Assembly: GCA_016124935.1 (NCBI GenBank)
Contig: WGMS01000018.1
Location: 85,127 to 149,126, forward strand
DNA: 64,000 bases
DNA from: a bacterium
GTDB lineage: Bacteria; Cyanobacteriota; Vampirovibrionia; Obscuribacterales; Obscuribacteraceae
Direction: 5' to 3'
The notes below the pieces were generated by a model. That model was not told where the DNA came from. It saw nothing but the letters and a program-made list of their open reading frames with translations, and ran no database searches. Positions 16,766 to 24,818 of this stretch are shown here, piece after piece (positions within the stretch are counted from its first letter, which is position 1; each line of letters begins with the position of its first letter). Both the position numbers and the translations under genes were made by a program.

Positions 16766-18661
16766 TTAAGACTGGTCATCTTGTGGTTTCTCGCCCTCGC
16801 GCACAAAATCGTAAATCGACTGCGCCAGCTTGGCGGATATGCCTTTGATCGCCTCTATCTCTTCGAGAGTAGCTTCCTTAAGCTTATTAAAAGTGCCGAA
16901 TTGTTCCATCAAAAGCTTGCGCCGGGAGGCACCCACCCCCGGCAGACTATCGAACTTGGACGAATGGGAGCGCTTGGCTCGCAGTTTGCGATGATAGGTA
17001 ATGGCGAATCGATGGGCTTCATTGCGGATGTGCTGAAGCAGATGCAGGGCTTCGCTGCGTCTCGAAAGCAATATCGGATTCGACCGCCCCGGCAGATAAA
17101 TCTCCTCCTGGCGTTTGGCAAGACCCATTATGTCGAAATTCTCGAAGCTAAGGCCATCCGGCTCCAGGCTGCGCAGCGCTTCCATGGCGGCTCCGAGCTG
17201 GCCTTTGCCGCCGTCTATGACAATCAGCTCGGGAAATGGCTTCTCTTCTTTCAATAGCTTGCTGTAGCGCCTTGTTACCACCTCGTTCATAGAGGCAAAA
17301 TCGTTAGGGGTTCCCTCGACGCTTTTGATTTTGAAAGTCCTATAGTCGCTCTTCTTGGGCACGCCGTACTCGAAGACCACCATAGAAGCGACGTTGTCCG
17401 TGCCCTGGATATTGGATATATCGAAACATTCGATTCTACGAGGAAGCTGTTTTATGCCCAGCTCCTCTTTGAGCATGGCGAGAATTCTCTCCGCTCTGGC
17501 GTCGCGGTCCTCGGTACCCATCACCAATTCATGTTCCAGGGTCTGCTCGGCGTTTTTCCTTGCCATCTCTATCAGGCGCAATTTTTCGCCCTTTTGAGGA
17601 ACGAGAAGCTTTACCATCTTTCCTGCCTTACTAGATAAAAGTTGAGAGAGCAGCTCTCTATCCTCGACTTCGTGCTGGAGAATAACATCGGATGGAGTGT
17701 TAACATCCTCACAGTCGGCGTAGTACTGGTTGATGAAACTCTGATAGGCTTCATCCCAGGTGGTTCTATCGGTCAGGTGAATGGTGACCGCATCCGATGA
17801 GATAAGCTTGCCCTCACGTACCCGCATCAAACATAGTATCAAGAGCTTATCAGTGTGGACCTCGGCAAAAATGTCCTGGCTTACCCGACTGTTCTGAAAA
17901 AACACCTGCTGGCGCTCGATTACAGTCTCTAGCGCCCTCAACCTGTCGCGCAGTTTAGCCGCCTTTTCAAACTCCAGCGCATCGGAGGCAGCTTGCATAT
18001 CGCGCTTCATCTGCGATACCACTTCCATCTGGCGACCGGCCAGAAACAGCTCCACCTGCTTGACCATCCGATCGTAGTCTTCTTCTGAAACAAGCTTCTG
18101 ACAGGGGCCCAGACATAGCCCGATATGATAGTTCATACAGGGCCGATCTTTAAAAAGCGGACTCTTTCTCTGGCGCATCGGAAAGACTTTCCTCAACACC
18201 TTGACCGTCTGCCACATGGCGCCCGCTTCTACATAGGGACCGAAGATTTTGGCTTTTGAATTACCCTTTCTAAATCGCCCCGGATCCCTGACCATAATCA
18301 AGCGGGGATAGGCGACATCGTAGGTGATGGCTAACCATGGGTAGCGCCGATCGTCCTTAAGGGCGACATTATATCTGGGCAGATGCTTTCTAATAAGAGT
18401 CGCTTCCAATAAAAGCGCCTCTTTTTCAGAATTGGTAAGCACGGTCTCCAACCGGACTACTTTTGGCATCATCACAGCCAGCTTGGGACGCTCACGCCAG
18501 GAGGCCGAGTTCCAGTATGACCGCACCCGGGATTTGAGCGATACGGCTTTGCCGATATAAATGATATCGCCGCGATCATTGAAGAACATGTAGACGCCGG
18601 GATTATCCGGCAGGGCAGAGACCTGCTTCTTCAGCTCTTCGGCAAGCACGGGTGAAGACAT
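16766..18661 (-). CDS. uvrC: Excinuclease ABC subunit C
   Basis: The 631-aa UvrC makes the dual incisions of nucleotide excision repair with UvrA and UvrB. It has an N-terminal GIY-YIG nuclease (NPGVYMFF at about residue 20, IIYIGKA at about 32), Cys-containing segments with CMNYHIGLCLGPC, and a UVR-type helical pair (about 205-245). The RNase H-like nuclease core includes RIECFDISNIQG and IVIDGGKGQL, and a C-terminal helix-hairpin-helix pair includes LPGVGASRRK and IKGISAKLA. Length is normal. radA starts upstream on the same strand and its stop is 24 bp from this start, so the two may be co-transcribed. Confidence 0.97.
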   Translation of the reverse strand: MSSPVLAEELKKQVSALPDNPGVYMFFNDRGDIIYIGKAVSLKSRVRSYWNSASWRERPKLAVMMPKVVRLETVLTNSEKEALLLEATLIRKHLPRYNVALKDDRRYPWLAITYDVAYPRLIMVRDPGRFRKGNSKAKIFGPYVEAGAMWQTVKVLRKVFPMRQRKSPLFKDRPCMNYHIGLCLGPCQKLVSEEDYDRMVKQVELFLAGRQMEVVSQMKRDMQAASDALEFEKAAKLRDRLRALETVIERQQVFFQNSRVSQDIFAEVHTDKLLILCLMRVREGKLISSDAVTIHLTDRTTWDEAYQSFINQYYADCEDVNTPSDVILQHEVEDRELLSQLLSSKAGKMVKLLVPQKGEKLRLIEMARKNAEQTLEHELVMGTEDRDARAERILAMLKEELGIKQLPRRIECFDISNIQGTDNVASMVVFEYGVPKKSDYRTFKIKSVEGTPNDFASMNEVVTRRYSKLLKEEKPFPELIVIDGGKGQLGAAMEALRSLEPDGLSFENFDIMGLAKRQEEIYLPGRSNPILLSRRSEALHLLQHIRNEAHRFAITYHRKLRAKRSHSSKFDSLPGVGASRRKLLMEQFGTFNKLKEATLEEIEAIKGISAKLAQSIYDFVREGEKPQDDQS

Positions 18662-18685
18662 AGGAAACCTTTTATATCCTCTTCC

Positions 18686-20227
18686 TCAATCCATAATATC
18701 AGGGATTTCAGAGATTCCGGAATAATCGCTTTCCCTATCGCCGGCATAAACTTGCCTGCTTGAAGAGACCGTCTTCTTGCCTTTGTTCCTGTCGCTATCT
18801 TTCAACTCGAAAGAGACTTTCATGCCCGGGATGGCAGCATTCAAAGCCTCTGTCACGGTATGGACCTGGGTGATGTTGAAGTCAGAAGATGACTTGAACG
18901 GCAAAGGTGCAGAAGCAGCCGGCACCACCGCCCTGGTAAAACCGAGCCGTCTTGCCTCTTTTATTCGTCGCTCCAGGGCCACCACCGGTCTGACTTCACC
19001 GGTCAAGCCGATTTCGCCGATAAAGACCGAGCCGGGATCGGTAGAGCGGTCGAGGCTGGAAGTGGCAATCGCCACGGCGACACCGAGATCGCCAGCCGGA
19101 TCGTCTATGTCTATGCCGCCGACCACGTTCACATAAAGGTCCGAGCGAGAGAGCATGATCCCGACCTTCTTCTCCAGCACCGCCGCTATTTGAAGCAAGC
19201 GATTATTGTCCCAGCCGTTAGAGACCCGGCGCGGAGCAGCCAGATTAGTGCCGCTGGCAAGGGCCTGGACCTCGAGCATTAAAACACGATTGCCCTCGCC
19301 GCTTGCTATAACAGCCGTGCCTGATGGTGCCTGTTTTTTGCCCAGAATATTCAGTCTTTCTCCCAGTAAAAGAGCGCTTGGATTGTCGACTTCAGAAAGA
19401 CCCTTGTCGGTCATGGTAAAGATAGCCGCTTCCTGGGTAGAGCCGAAGCGGTTCTTCACCGCTCGCAAAATTCGAAGCTGCCGTGCTCTATCGCCTTCGA
19501 ACTGGAGCACCACATCCACCATATGCTCGAGCACTCTCGGTCCGGCGATGGAACCATCTTTGGTGACATGGCCGACCAGAATGACGGCGGTATTGACAGC
19601 TTTCGCCGCCGAAATAATCTCCTGGGCAGACTCTCTAACCTGACCAACAGAGCCCGGAGCACTGCCCATCTCGGGGTGATAGACAGATTGAATACTGTCT
19701 ATGATAGCCACTCCTTCTCTCCACTCTAAAAGTCTCTTGCCTATTTCGACCACATTATGCCGAGCATCGATATAGACATCAGAGTCGAGCATTCCCAGGC
19801 GACTGGCCCGAAGACGCACTTGATTGGCCGATTCTTCGCCTGCCACATAAAGGATTTTTTGATATTGAGAAGCGCTCTTAGCAACCTGTAACAGAAGGGT
19901 AGACTTTCCGATGCCCGGATCTCCGGCTAGAAGAGTCACCGAACCGGGCACCAGTCCGCCGCCCAGAACCTCGTCCAGGTCTTTGATTCCGGTGGTGATC
20001 CTGCCTGTTTCGGCCGAGGCTATATCTTTTAGCATAACCGGGGCAAAATCGGCTTCAGGCTCATGGGATCTAAGGTTCTGACCACCAAGACCGGACTTTG
20101 TTTTGGTCTCGATTATCTTCTCTTCGACCAGCGATCCCCAACTGCTGCACTCAGTGCACTTTCCGAGAAACGCGTTGGAGCAATAGCCGCACTCTTGACA
20201 TACCCAGCGAGATCTATTCTTTGCCAT
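18686..20227 (-). CDS. radA: DNA repair protein RadA
   Basis: The ATG at 20225-20227 (MAKNRS) has GGAGG 6 nt upstream, giving 513 aa; the ORF extends seven codons further upstream without support. An N-terminal C4 zinc finger (CQEC...CTEC) precedes a RecA-like core with Walker A GDPGIGKST and the RadA signature KNRFG. A C-terminal Lon-protease-like domain includes NVVGGIDIDDPAGDL. RadA promotes branch migration and helicase loading during recombination. It lies directly upstream of uvrC on the same strand and is divergent from the small secreted protein gene at 20326. Confidence 0.96.
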   Translation of the reverse strand: MAKNRSRWVCQECGYCSNAFLGKCTECSSWGSLVEEKIIETKTKSGLGGQNLRSHEPEADFAPVMLKDIASAETGRITTGIKDLDEVLGGGLVPGSVTLLAGDPGIGKSTLLLQVAKSASQYQKILYVAGEESANQVRLRASRLGMLDSDVYIDARHNVVEIGKRLLEWREGVAIIDSIQSVYHPEMGSAPGSVGQVRESAQEIISAAKAVNTAVILVGHVTKDGSIAGPRVLEHMVDVVLQFEGDRARQLRILRAVKNRFGSTQEAAIFTMTDKGLSEVDNPSALLLGERLNILGKKQAPSGTAVIASGEGNRVLMLEVQALASGTNLAAPRRVSNGWDNNRLLQIAAVLEKKVGIMLSRSDLYVNVVGGIDIDDPAGDLGVAVAIATSSLDRSTDPGSVFIGEIGLTGEVRPVVALERRIKEARRLGFTRAVVPAASAPLPFKSSSDFNITQVHTVTEALNAAIPGMKVSFELKDSDRNKGKKTVSSSRQVYAGDRESDYSGISEIPDIMD

Positions 20228-20270
20228 GATCGCCTCCGAGAAGATCATTTAACGCGCCACGGTCGTGCAT

Positions 20271-20298
20271 TTGACCGAATTAGAGTCTATACTATTAC
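20271..20298 (+). promoter_or_regulatory. Candidate promoter of the 100-aa secreted protein
   Basis: TTGACC (20271-20276) is followed by a 16-nt spacer and TATTAC (20293-20298), with a strong GGGAGG ribosome binding site before the ATG at 20326. A second -10-like TATACT (20288) lies too close to the -35 to pair with it. Confidence 0.4.
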
Positions 20299-20325
20299 TT
20301 TCCTTCTCGATACAGGGAGGTTCTC

Positions 20326-20628
20326 ATGCCAGGTTTGTCCATAATCTTGAGTACAGCGGTGCTACTGGCACCAGCCACCACTCTTGGCATCACCACACCC
20401 AGCCAAGATGAAAAAGTCTTAGAAGTTAAAAAGTCCTTTTCTCAAAATAACCCGCTCATCATCGCCCAGAAATACGGCGGCGACCCCCATGGTCCGGATC
20501 CCCACGGCAACGATCCTCATGACGAGACCTACGATGCCAAGATGCCCGCGAATCAAAAGCGCAACTTCAACCGGGCACCTAAAGATGTCTACGGCGACAA
20601 GCTACCAAACAACCAGCAACCGTATTAA
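20326..20628 (+). CDS. Small secreted protein with DPHG repeats
   Basis: The 100-aa product has an N-terminal hydrophobic signal-like segment. Near residues 51-66 it carries DPHGPDPHGNDPHD, three DPH units with regularly spaced histidines and aspartates that could bind metal. The rest is polar and basic (NQKRNFNRAPKDVYGDKLPNNQQPY). It is alone between radA (divergent) and lgt (same strand, 73 bp downstream). No family is recognised; the metal-binding idea is only inferred from the His/Asp pattern. Confidence 0.55.
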   Translation: MPGLSIILSTAVLLAPATTLGITTPSQDEKVLEVKKSFSQNNPLIIAQKYGGDPHGPDPHGNDPHDETYDAKMPANQKRNFNRAPKDVYGDKLPNNQQPY

Positions 20629-20701
20629 AAACTGGCGCTGGCAAGGGACGGACAGTTGTTTATACTAGGCCTGGAGCCCTAAGCACCCAGGTCTAATTTA
20701 G

Positions 20702-21505
20702 ATGTTTCAATCTCCCGGACCGATTCTATTTTCTCTCGGTCCCCTGACAATTCGCTGGTACGGTCTGATGATAGCCCTGGGCTTCGTGGCAGCCACATAT
20801 TTTGCCGTCAAACTGGCGGAGCGCCTGGAGCTTGATTCGGAAAAATATGTCAACGGCGCGCTGATAGGATTCATCGGCGGCATTATCGGAGCGAGGCTTT
20901 ATTACGTCGCTGTCTCCTGGAGCTATTTTTCGACCCATTTGAGTGAGATCCCGATGACCTGGAACGGCGGTATGTCGATTCATGGCGGTATTATAGGTGG
21001 TGTCGGTCTGGGGGTGCTTTATTTATATCTTTCCGGATTTCCGGTTTTGAGAGCCTTCGATCTCTCCGGTGTCGGTCTTGCTCTGGGGCAGAGCATCGGG
21101 CGCTGGGGAAATTTCTTCAATTCAGAAGCCTTCGGAAGCCCTGTTTCCGACAGCTTTCCGCTCAAGCTTTTCATACCGCTCGATATGCGCCCGAAAGGCT
21201 CTTTCAACCACGAATATTATCACCCGACCTTTCTCTATGAATCGCTCCTTGATCTGATTCTCTTTCTTCTACTCTTTAACATCGTCTCTAAAAAGCTGGT
21301 GAACTATCCGGGTATGACCTTCGCCGTCTATCTCTTCGGCTATTCATTGATCAGGCTGATGATAGAGCCGATGCGTATGGACAGCATACGAGCGGCAAGC
21401 GGCACCCCGGTGCCTATAATTGCAAGCATCGTCTGTGCCGCCCTTGCCCTGGTGGCAGCGTTGATTCTATTTTTCTATCACAAGAAAAAATCGAAAGCCG
21501 CTTAG
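20702..21505 (+). CDS. lgt: Prolipoprotein diacylglyceryl transferase
   Basis: The 267-aa polytopic inner-membrane enzyme moves a diacylglyceryl group from phosphatidylglycerol to the lipobox cysteine of prolipoproteins. The family signature GRWGNFFNSEAFG is present at residues 133-145. The conserved histidine of GGMSIHGG is residue 94, and HPTFLYES follows later. About seven hydrophobic segments are seen. Length matches the family. The parvulin-like lipoprotein at 42036-43463 is a likely substrate in the same genome. Confidence 0.96.
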   Translation: MFQSPGPILFSLGPLTIRWYGLMIALGFVAATYFAVKLAERLELDSEKYVNGALIGFIGGIIGARLYYVAVSWSYFSTHLSEIPMTWNGGMSIHGGIIGGVGLGVLYLYLSGFPVLRAFDLSGVGLALGQSIGRWGNFFNSEAFGSPVSDSFPLKLFIPLDMRPKGSFNHEYYHPTFLYESLLDLILFLLLFNIVSKKLVNYPGMTFAVYLFGYSLIRLMIEPMRMDSIRAASGTPVPIIASIVCAALALVAALILFFYHKKKSKAA

Positions 21506-21514
21506 CTTATAGCG

Positions 21515-22168
21515 TTATCGCCCGCCTTTCAAAAGCGAATGTTTGACCGGCTTTGTCCTGCTGGTTACTTCACCAGTCACTTTCGTACGGCTGGAAGACT
21601 CCGCGCCACCATTTGCTGAGCCTGGATCTTTGTATTTGAGAGTTACCGGCATAGAGCTGGCGCTTGCAGTAGAAGTCGGGTTCGGACGAATACGCAGTGG
21701 TCTTTGATCACCGTTTGCTGGCGGCTTCATATGCCCGGTCACAGACTTGTTCTGCATCACGCCCATTTTAGTGCCGGGCAGATTATTGCGTCTCTCGAGA
21801 CTGCCCATATTAGATTCGAAGCCTGACTGGGGCAGCTGATTGGTGTCGATGACCACAGAGCCGCCACCACCATTGCCACCGCCATTTGACAGAGAAGGGA
21901 GATTGACATCGGTTACAGTACCTTGTCCCTGGGGCACTGCCGGGATGTTGATACGCAGCAGATTCGGTCCTTCCTTAGGTCTTCTATGATCGATAATCTC
22001 CGGAGTCTCATCAAGAACATATATTTTGCGCCGTCCCTGGAAAGGCTTTACTTTCTCCAGCTTAGAAGTATCGACATAGATGCCGCCCTGGGCCTGAGCC
22101 TGGGGACAGGCGAAAGCCAGAACCAGTAATGGAGTAGCGAAAGCCATTGTAGAAACGAGATTATTCAT
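21515..22168 (-). CDS. Secreted Gly/Asn-rich protein, function unknown
   Basis: The 217-aa product has a signal peptide ending at AQAQ, then VDTSKLEKVKPFQGRRKIYVLDETPEI-type polar sequence. A glycine-rich stretch (NGGGNGGGG) and a basic C terminus follow. The tail contains ESSSRTKVTGEV, which recalls the STxVTGTVLN end of the GARF protein at 8943-9569; the similarity is short. Its start codon lies back to back with an ATG on the other strand (CATATG at 22166-22171). It converges with lgt, with stops 10 bp apart. Confidence 0.5.
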   Translation of the reverse strand: MNNLVSTMAFATPLLVLAFACPQAQAQGGIYVDTSKLEKVKPFQGRRKIYVLDETPEIIDHRRPKEGPNLLRINIPAVPQGQGTVTDVNLPSLSNGGGNGGGGSVVIDTNQLPQSGFESNMGSLERRNNLPGTKMGVMQNKSVTGHMKPPANGDQRPLRIRPNPTSTASASSMPVTLKYKDPGSANGGAESSSRTKVTGEVTSRTKPVKHSLLKGGR

Positions 22169-22340
22169 ATGAGCACTCCCAAAAATCGCGCCAGCATGAA
22201 GTCGAACCCATGGCGATGCAAAATCGCCAAAAGCCCTTATATTTATGAACCGCCACCGTTGCCAAGAGGCAAAATCATATCGATTCTGGATCAGATGGCA
22301 ATGAGTTTCTATGGGGTAAACCCGGGATATCTATATCGAC

Positions 22341-22368
22341 CTTGTCCCGCTTTTGCAGAATGTATACT
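22341..22368 (+). promoter_or_regulatory. Candidate promoter of the toxin gene
   Basis: A consensus-like TATACT (22363-22368) is preceded by CTTGTC/TTGTCC at a slightly short spacing of 15-16 nt. Transcription would begin near 22375, about 22 nt before the GTG at 22397 and well inside the longer open frame that starts at 22169. Confidence 0.4.
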
Positions 22369-22396
22369 AGAACTATCACTCCAAGGGAATTTCCAA

Positions 22397-24250
22397 GTGT
22401 CCGACAATGCTGAAAAGTCCAAACGAGTTGAAGGAAGCGAAAGCGCGCTAACCGAAAGGCGCGCGTCTGAAATTGGGAAAAATGAGGTAGACCAAGAACT
22501 TCCAGCCTGGACAAGAAGTAAACAAGAAGCCGACGAGAAATTCAAAGCGGCCGGTCTAGAGGACAAACCCCGAGATAATTTTGTAAGCGGGACAATCGGT
22601 CGCGTTCAAATAGAAGGAGACAACGGAGAGATTCTCGTAAAGGGAATACCAGCCAAAGCCGAAACACAAGAGCAGCAAGATACCCCGTCTGATACGGTTT
22701 CTGAATTGACCCTTAGAGCGATGGGAGACACTGATCCCAGAGCCCAAGCTATGTACGAGATTCGGAAAGGAATCAAAGCTCACATGCCGGAAGGTGAAGC
22801 CAGAGATCAAGCTATTACCGTTGCCCGGCAGACTGAGAAAGAGTTATTTCAAGACTTTCTGATGACCGACGATACGATGTCGGCCTATGATTCTTTACCA
22901 GTTATCAATCCCGAAATGGTGGCAAACAGTAATCACATGGAAGGCCAAATCACTGAATTTGCTCAACCTGAGAACAACCCGATAGGCTGGTTTGAAGCTG
23001 CTCATAAGATCTCCCAACTACCTTTTGAGAAGCAGATTGAAATAATCGGTACCGGTCTTGGTGCTGGATTCACTGAATACAATCAGCAACAAACAGAACG
23101 GTCAATAGGTGCTCTCATAGGCACAGTTCAAGGTGCTGGAACGATTGCCACCAACTTAGGAAAGATTGCTGATTTCAGCGCTTACCTACTGATTAACGAT
23201 CATGAGAGAGCAGGACAAGTGGGCGCCGAGTTTGGAGAAGCCCTTGGGGAAAGCATTGTCGGAGGTTTCAGGCTTTTTGAAGGGGCGCACAAGTATTTGA
23301 ACGATGTGGGCAAAGCCGGCTATGAAGGTGATTACACCAAAGTTTTCAGAGATATAGACAACCTGGGAAAACACCTGGACAAAGCCTGGTCTGAATTGCC
23401 TCCCCGAGAGCAATCCAGGATACTATCCAAGCTAGGAACAGAATTAGCTGCCGATGGACTGATCGGGCTTGGAGCAGCTAAAGCAGCCGGCAATGTACCC
23501 AGCCAGTTAACAAAGATTCTCGACACAGTATCGCATGACGCCCAACGACTTCATTTGGCTAGTAGGAAAGTCACCCGGAAGTCAGTAAATGCGCTCCTGA
23601 GCGCCTTCGATGATATTTTTCAACCTATGGCGGATACAGGAATGGGCGTAAAATTGCCAGTTCCGAAATCATCCATGACTGACGGATCCAAGATGTTGAT
23701 GTCCCAAGCGGACAACCTTAATGGTCAAGAGAAATTGGTCAACAGAGGAATGGATGCAGCAGGAAAAGGTTTAAAGTTTAGTGATGAATCAGGAATTGAA
23801 CTTGGAGAGCTGCGATTGGGACAAGATAAGGTCTGGGAGCAAGCAACATTCCCTCGTGGCGACGACATTCATGTTGTATTAGGAGAGAATCTTCCTGCTG
23901 GTACAAAGACAATTGACAGGGTCGTCATCAAAGACGGTATAGTCGAAGGTCAAAAATCAATTGATCTGACTGCTGATAGCTACGCTGATCCCAAAAAGCT
24001 TGAGAGTAGACTACGCAGTTATGTTTCGGGTATGAAAAATTATGATGGACAAAAGAAACCTCGTATGTCTTTTAAAATGAAAGAGCAAGAAATTGACCAA
24101 AAGATTTTACATATAGGTATTAAGGACAGCTCGATGACCGAGCAACAACGAGATGTATTTGAAAATATCGGCAAACAGATTCTAGAGTACAATGACGTTC
24201 TCCCCATCGGCAAAGCCCCGCTTAGACTCAAGGTAACGGTAGTTAAATGA
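22397..24250 (+). CDS. Polymorphic toxin with C-terminal CdiA-CT-like nuclease domain
   Basis: GTG 22397 is chosen because AAGGG lies 9 nt upstream and a TATACT box lies just before it; this gives 617 aa. An in-frame ATG at 22169 would add 76 residues of dissimilar sequence overlapping the neighbour's control region. The N-terminal half is polar and charged. Residues about 200-370 are helical with Gly/Ala-rich segments (GTGLGAGF, GALIGTVQGAGT, LAADGLIGLGAAKAAG), like pre-toxin regions of polymorphic toxins. The last about 130 residues follow the CdiA-CT restriction-endonuclease-like pattern: FPRGDDI, LGENLP, TIDR, QKSIDLTADSY and a LESRLRSYV helix. The Asp and Lys of the PD-(D/E)XK core are present, but the usual Glu after RGxxI is His. 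The next gene overlaps by ATGA and looks like the immunity protein. No signal peptide is visible. Confidence 0.7.
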   Translation: MSDNAEKSKRVEGSESALTERRASEIGKNEVDQELPAWTRSKQEADEKFKAAGLEDKPRDNFVSGTIGRVQIEGDNGEILVKGIPAKAETQEQQDTPSDTVSELTLRAMGDTDPRAQAMYEIRKGIKAHMPEGEARDQAITVARQTEKELFQDFLMTDDTMSAYDSLPVINPEMVANSNHMEGQITEFAQPENNPIGWFEAAHKISQLPFEKQIEIIGTGLGAGFTEYNQQQTERSIGALIGTVQGAGTIATNLGKIADFSAYLLINDHERAGQVGAEFGEALGESIVGGFRLFEGAHKYLNDVGKAGYEGDYTKVFRDIDNLGKHLDKAWSELPPREQSRILSKLGTELAADGLIGLGAAKAAGNVPSQLTKILDTVSHDAQRLHLASRKVTRKSVNALLSAFDDIFQPMADTGMGVKLPVPKSSMTDGSKMLMSQADNLNGQEKLVNRGMDAAGKGLKFSDESGIELGELRLGQDKVWEQATFPRGDDIHVVLGENLPAGTKTIDRVVIKDGIVEGQKSIDLTADSYADPKKLESRLRSYVSGMKNYDGQKKPRMSFKMKEQEIDQKILHIGIKDSSMTEQQRDVFENIGKQILEYNDVLPIGKAPLRLKVTVVK

Positions 24251-24741
24251 GAGCGAAACCTTATTGCAATTTAGATCTGGTAATGATGGCCGATAAAGCT
24301 ATTATGCCTACAGATGCCAGAACATCTAGTCAGTGGCATCTATCTATCGAACCAGTAGAAGTCTTTGACTATCGAAACAGAGAAGATTTTATTGCGGCTT
24401 GCAATAGAGCTATAGAAAGAGGGATCCAGGATATTCCTATGCCTTCTGATGATCAAATGGTATGGAATGATGAAGGTCCGGCAATGAAACAGCCAATAGA
24501 ACTCAAATATGCTGCACTTAACTCCTGGGATGATCTAGAAAGGAAGTCAATTTATCTCACGGTTGAATGCTATGACCAAGGATTTCTTGTAGAGTCTTGG
24601 GGACGCGCCCAAAATGGCAAATGGAGTGATGATAAAGTCTTGGAACTACGTCTCGAACCAGAGGTGGGAATAGAAGGTGTAGTAGACGCTATACTTGAGC
24701 ACCTCCAGACAAGAAAAGATCTGCCGGGCATGTCACTATGA
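24247..24741 (+). CDS. Putative immunity protein for the upstream toxin
   Basis: The ATG overlaps the toxin stop codon (ATGA), which couples translation, as expected for a toxin/immunity pair. The 164-aa product is acidic and soluble, without signal peptide or TM helix (e.g. PMPSDDQMVWNDEGP, SWDDLERKSIYLTVECYD). Its size suits a CdiI-like inhibitor. No immunity family is recognised with certainty; the call rests on position, overlap, size and charge. A third gene overlaps its stop in turn. Confidence 0.6.
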   Translation: MRAKPYCNLDLVMMADKAIMPTDARTSSQWHLSIEPVEVFDYRNREDFIAACNRAIERGIQDIPMPSDDQMVWNDEGPAMKQPIELKYAALNSWDDLERKSIYLTVECYDQGFLVESWGRAQNGKWSDDKVLELRLEPEVGIEGVVDAILEHLQTRKDLPGMSL

Positions 24742-24818
24742 AGATCTCCACAGCTATCTTCGAATTGGCATCACTAATGGTATTAATCGTTGAGAAAGCT
24801 GATATTCACTGTCCTTGA
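24738..24818 (+). pseudogene. 5' fragment of a third gene of the toxin operon, cut by the IS
   Basis: The ATG at 24738-24740 overlaps the immunity stop (ATGA), the same coupling as between toxin and immunity. The frame reads MKISTAIFELASLMVLIVEK and then runs into the predicted left end of the IS1182-like element, where it stops at 24816-24818. A matching 3' fragment in plus orientation appears on the other side of the IS (26305-26400). Function unknown. Confidence 0.5.

Noticed and set aside
22385..22394. GGGAATTTCC near the toxin start as a fourth copy of the GGAATTCC operator
   Set aside because: It overlaps the ribosome binding site, is not the same palindrome, and lies downstream of the promoter on a gene outside the locus.
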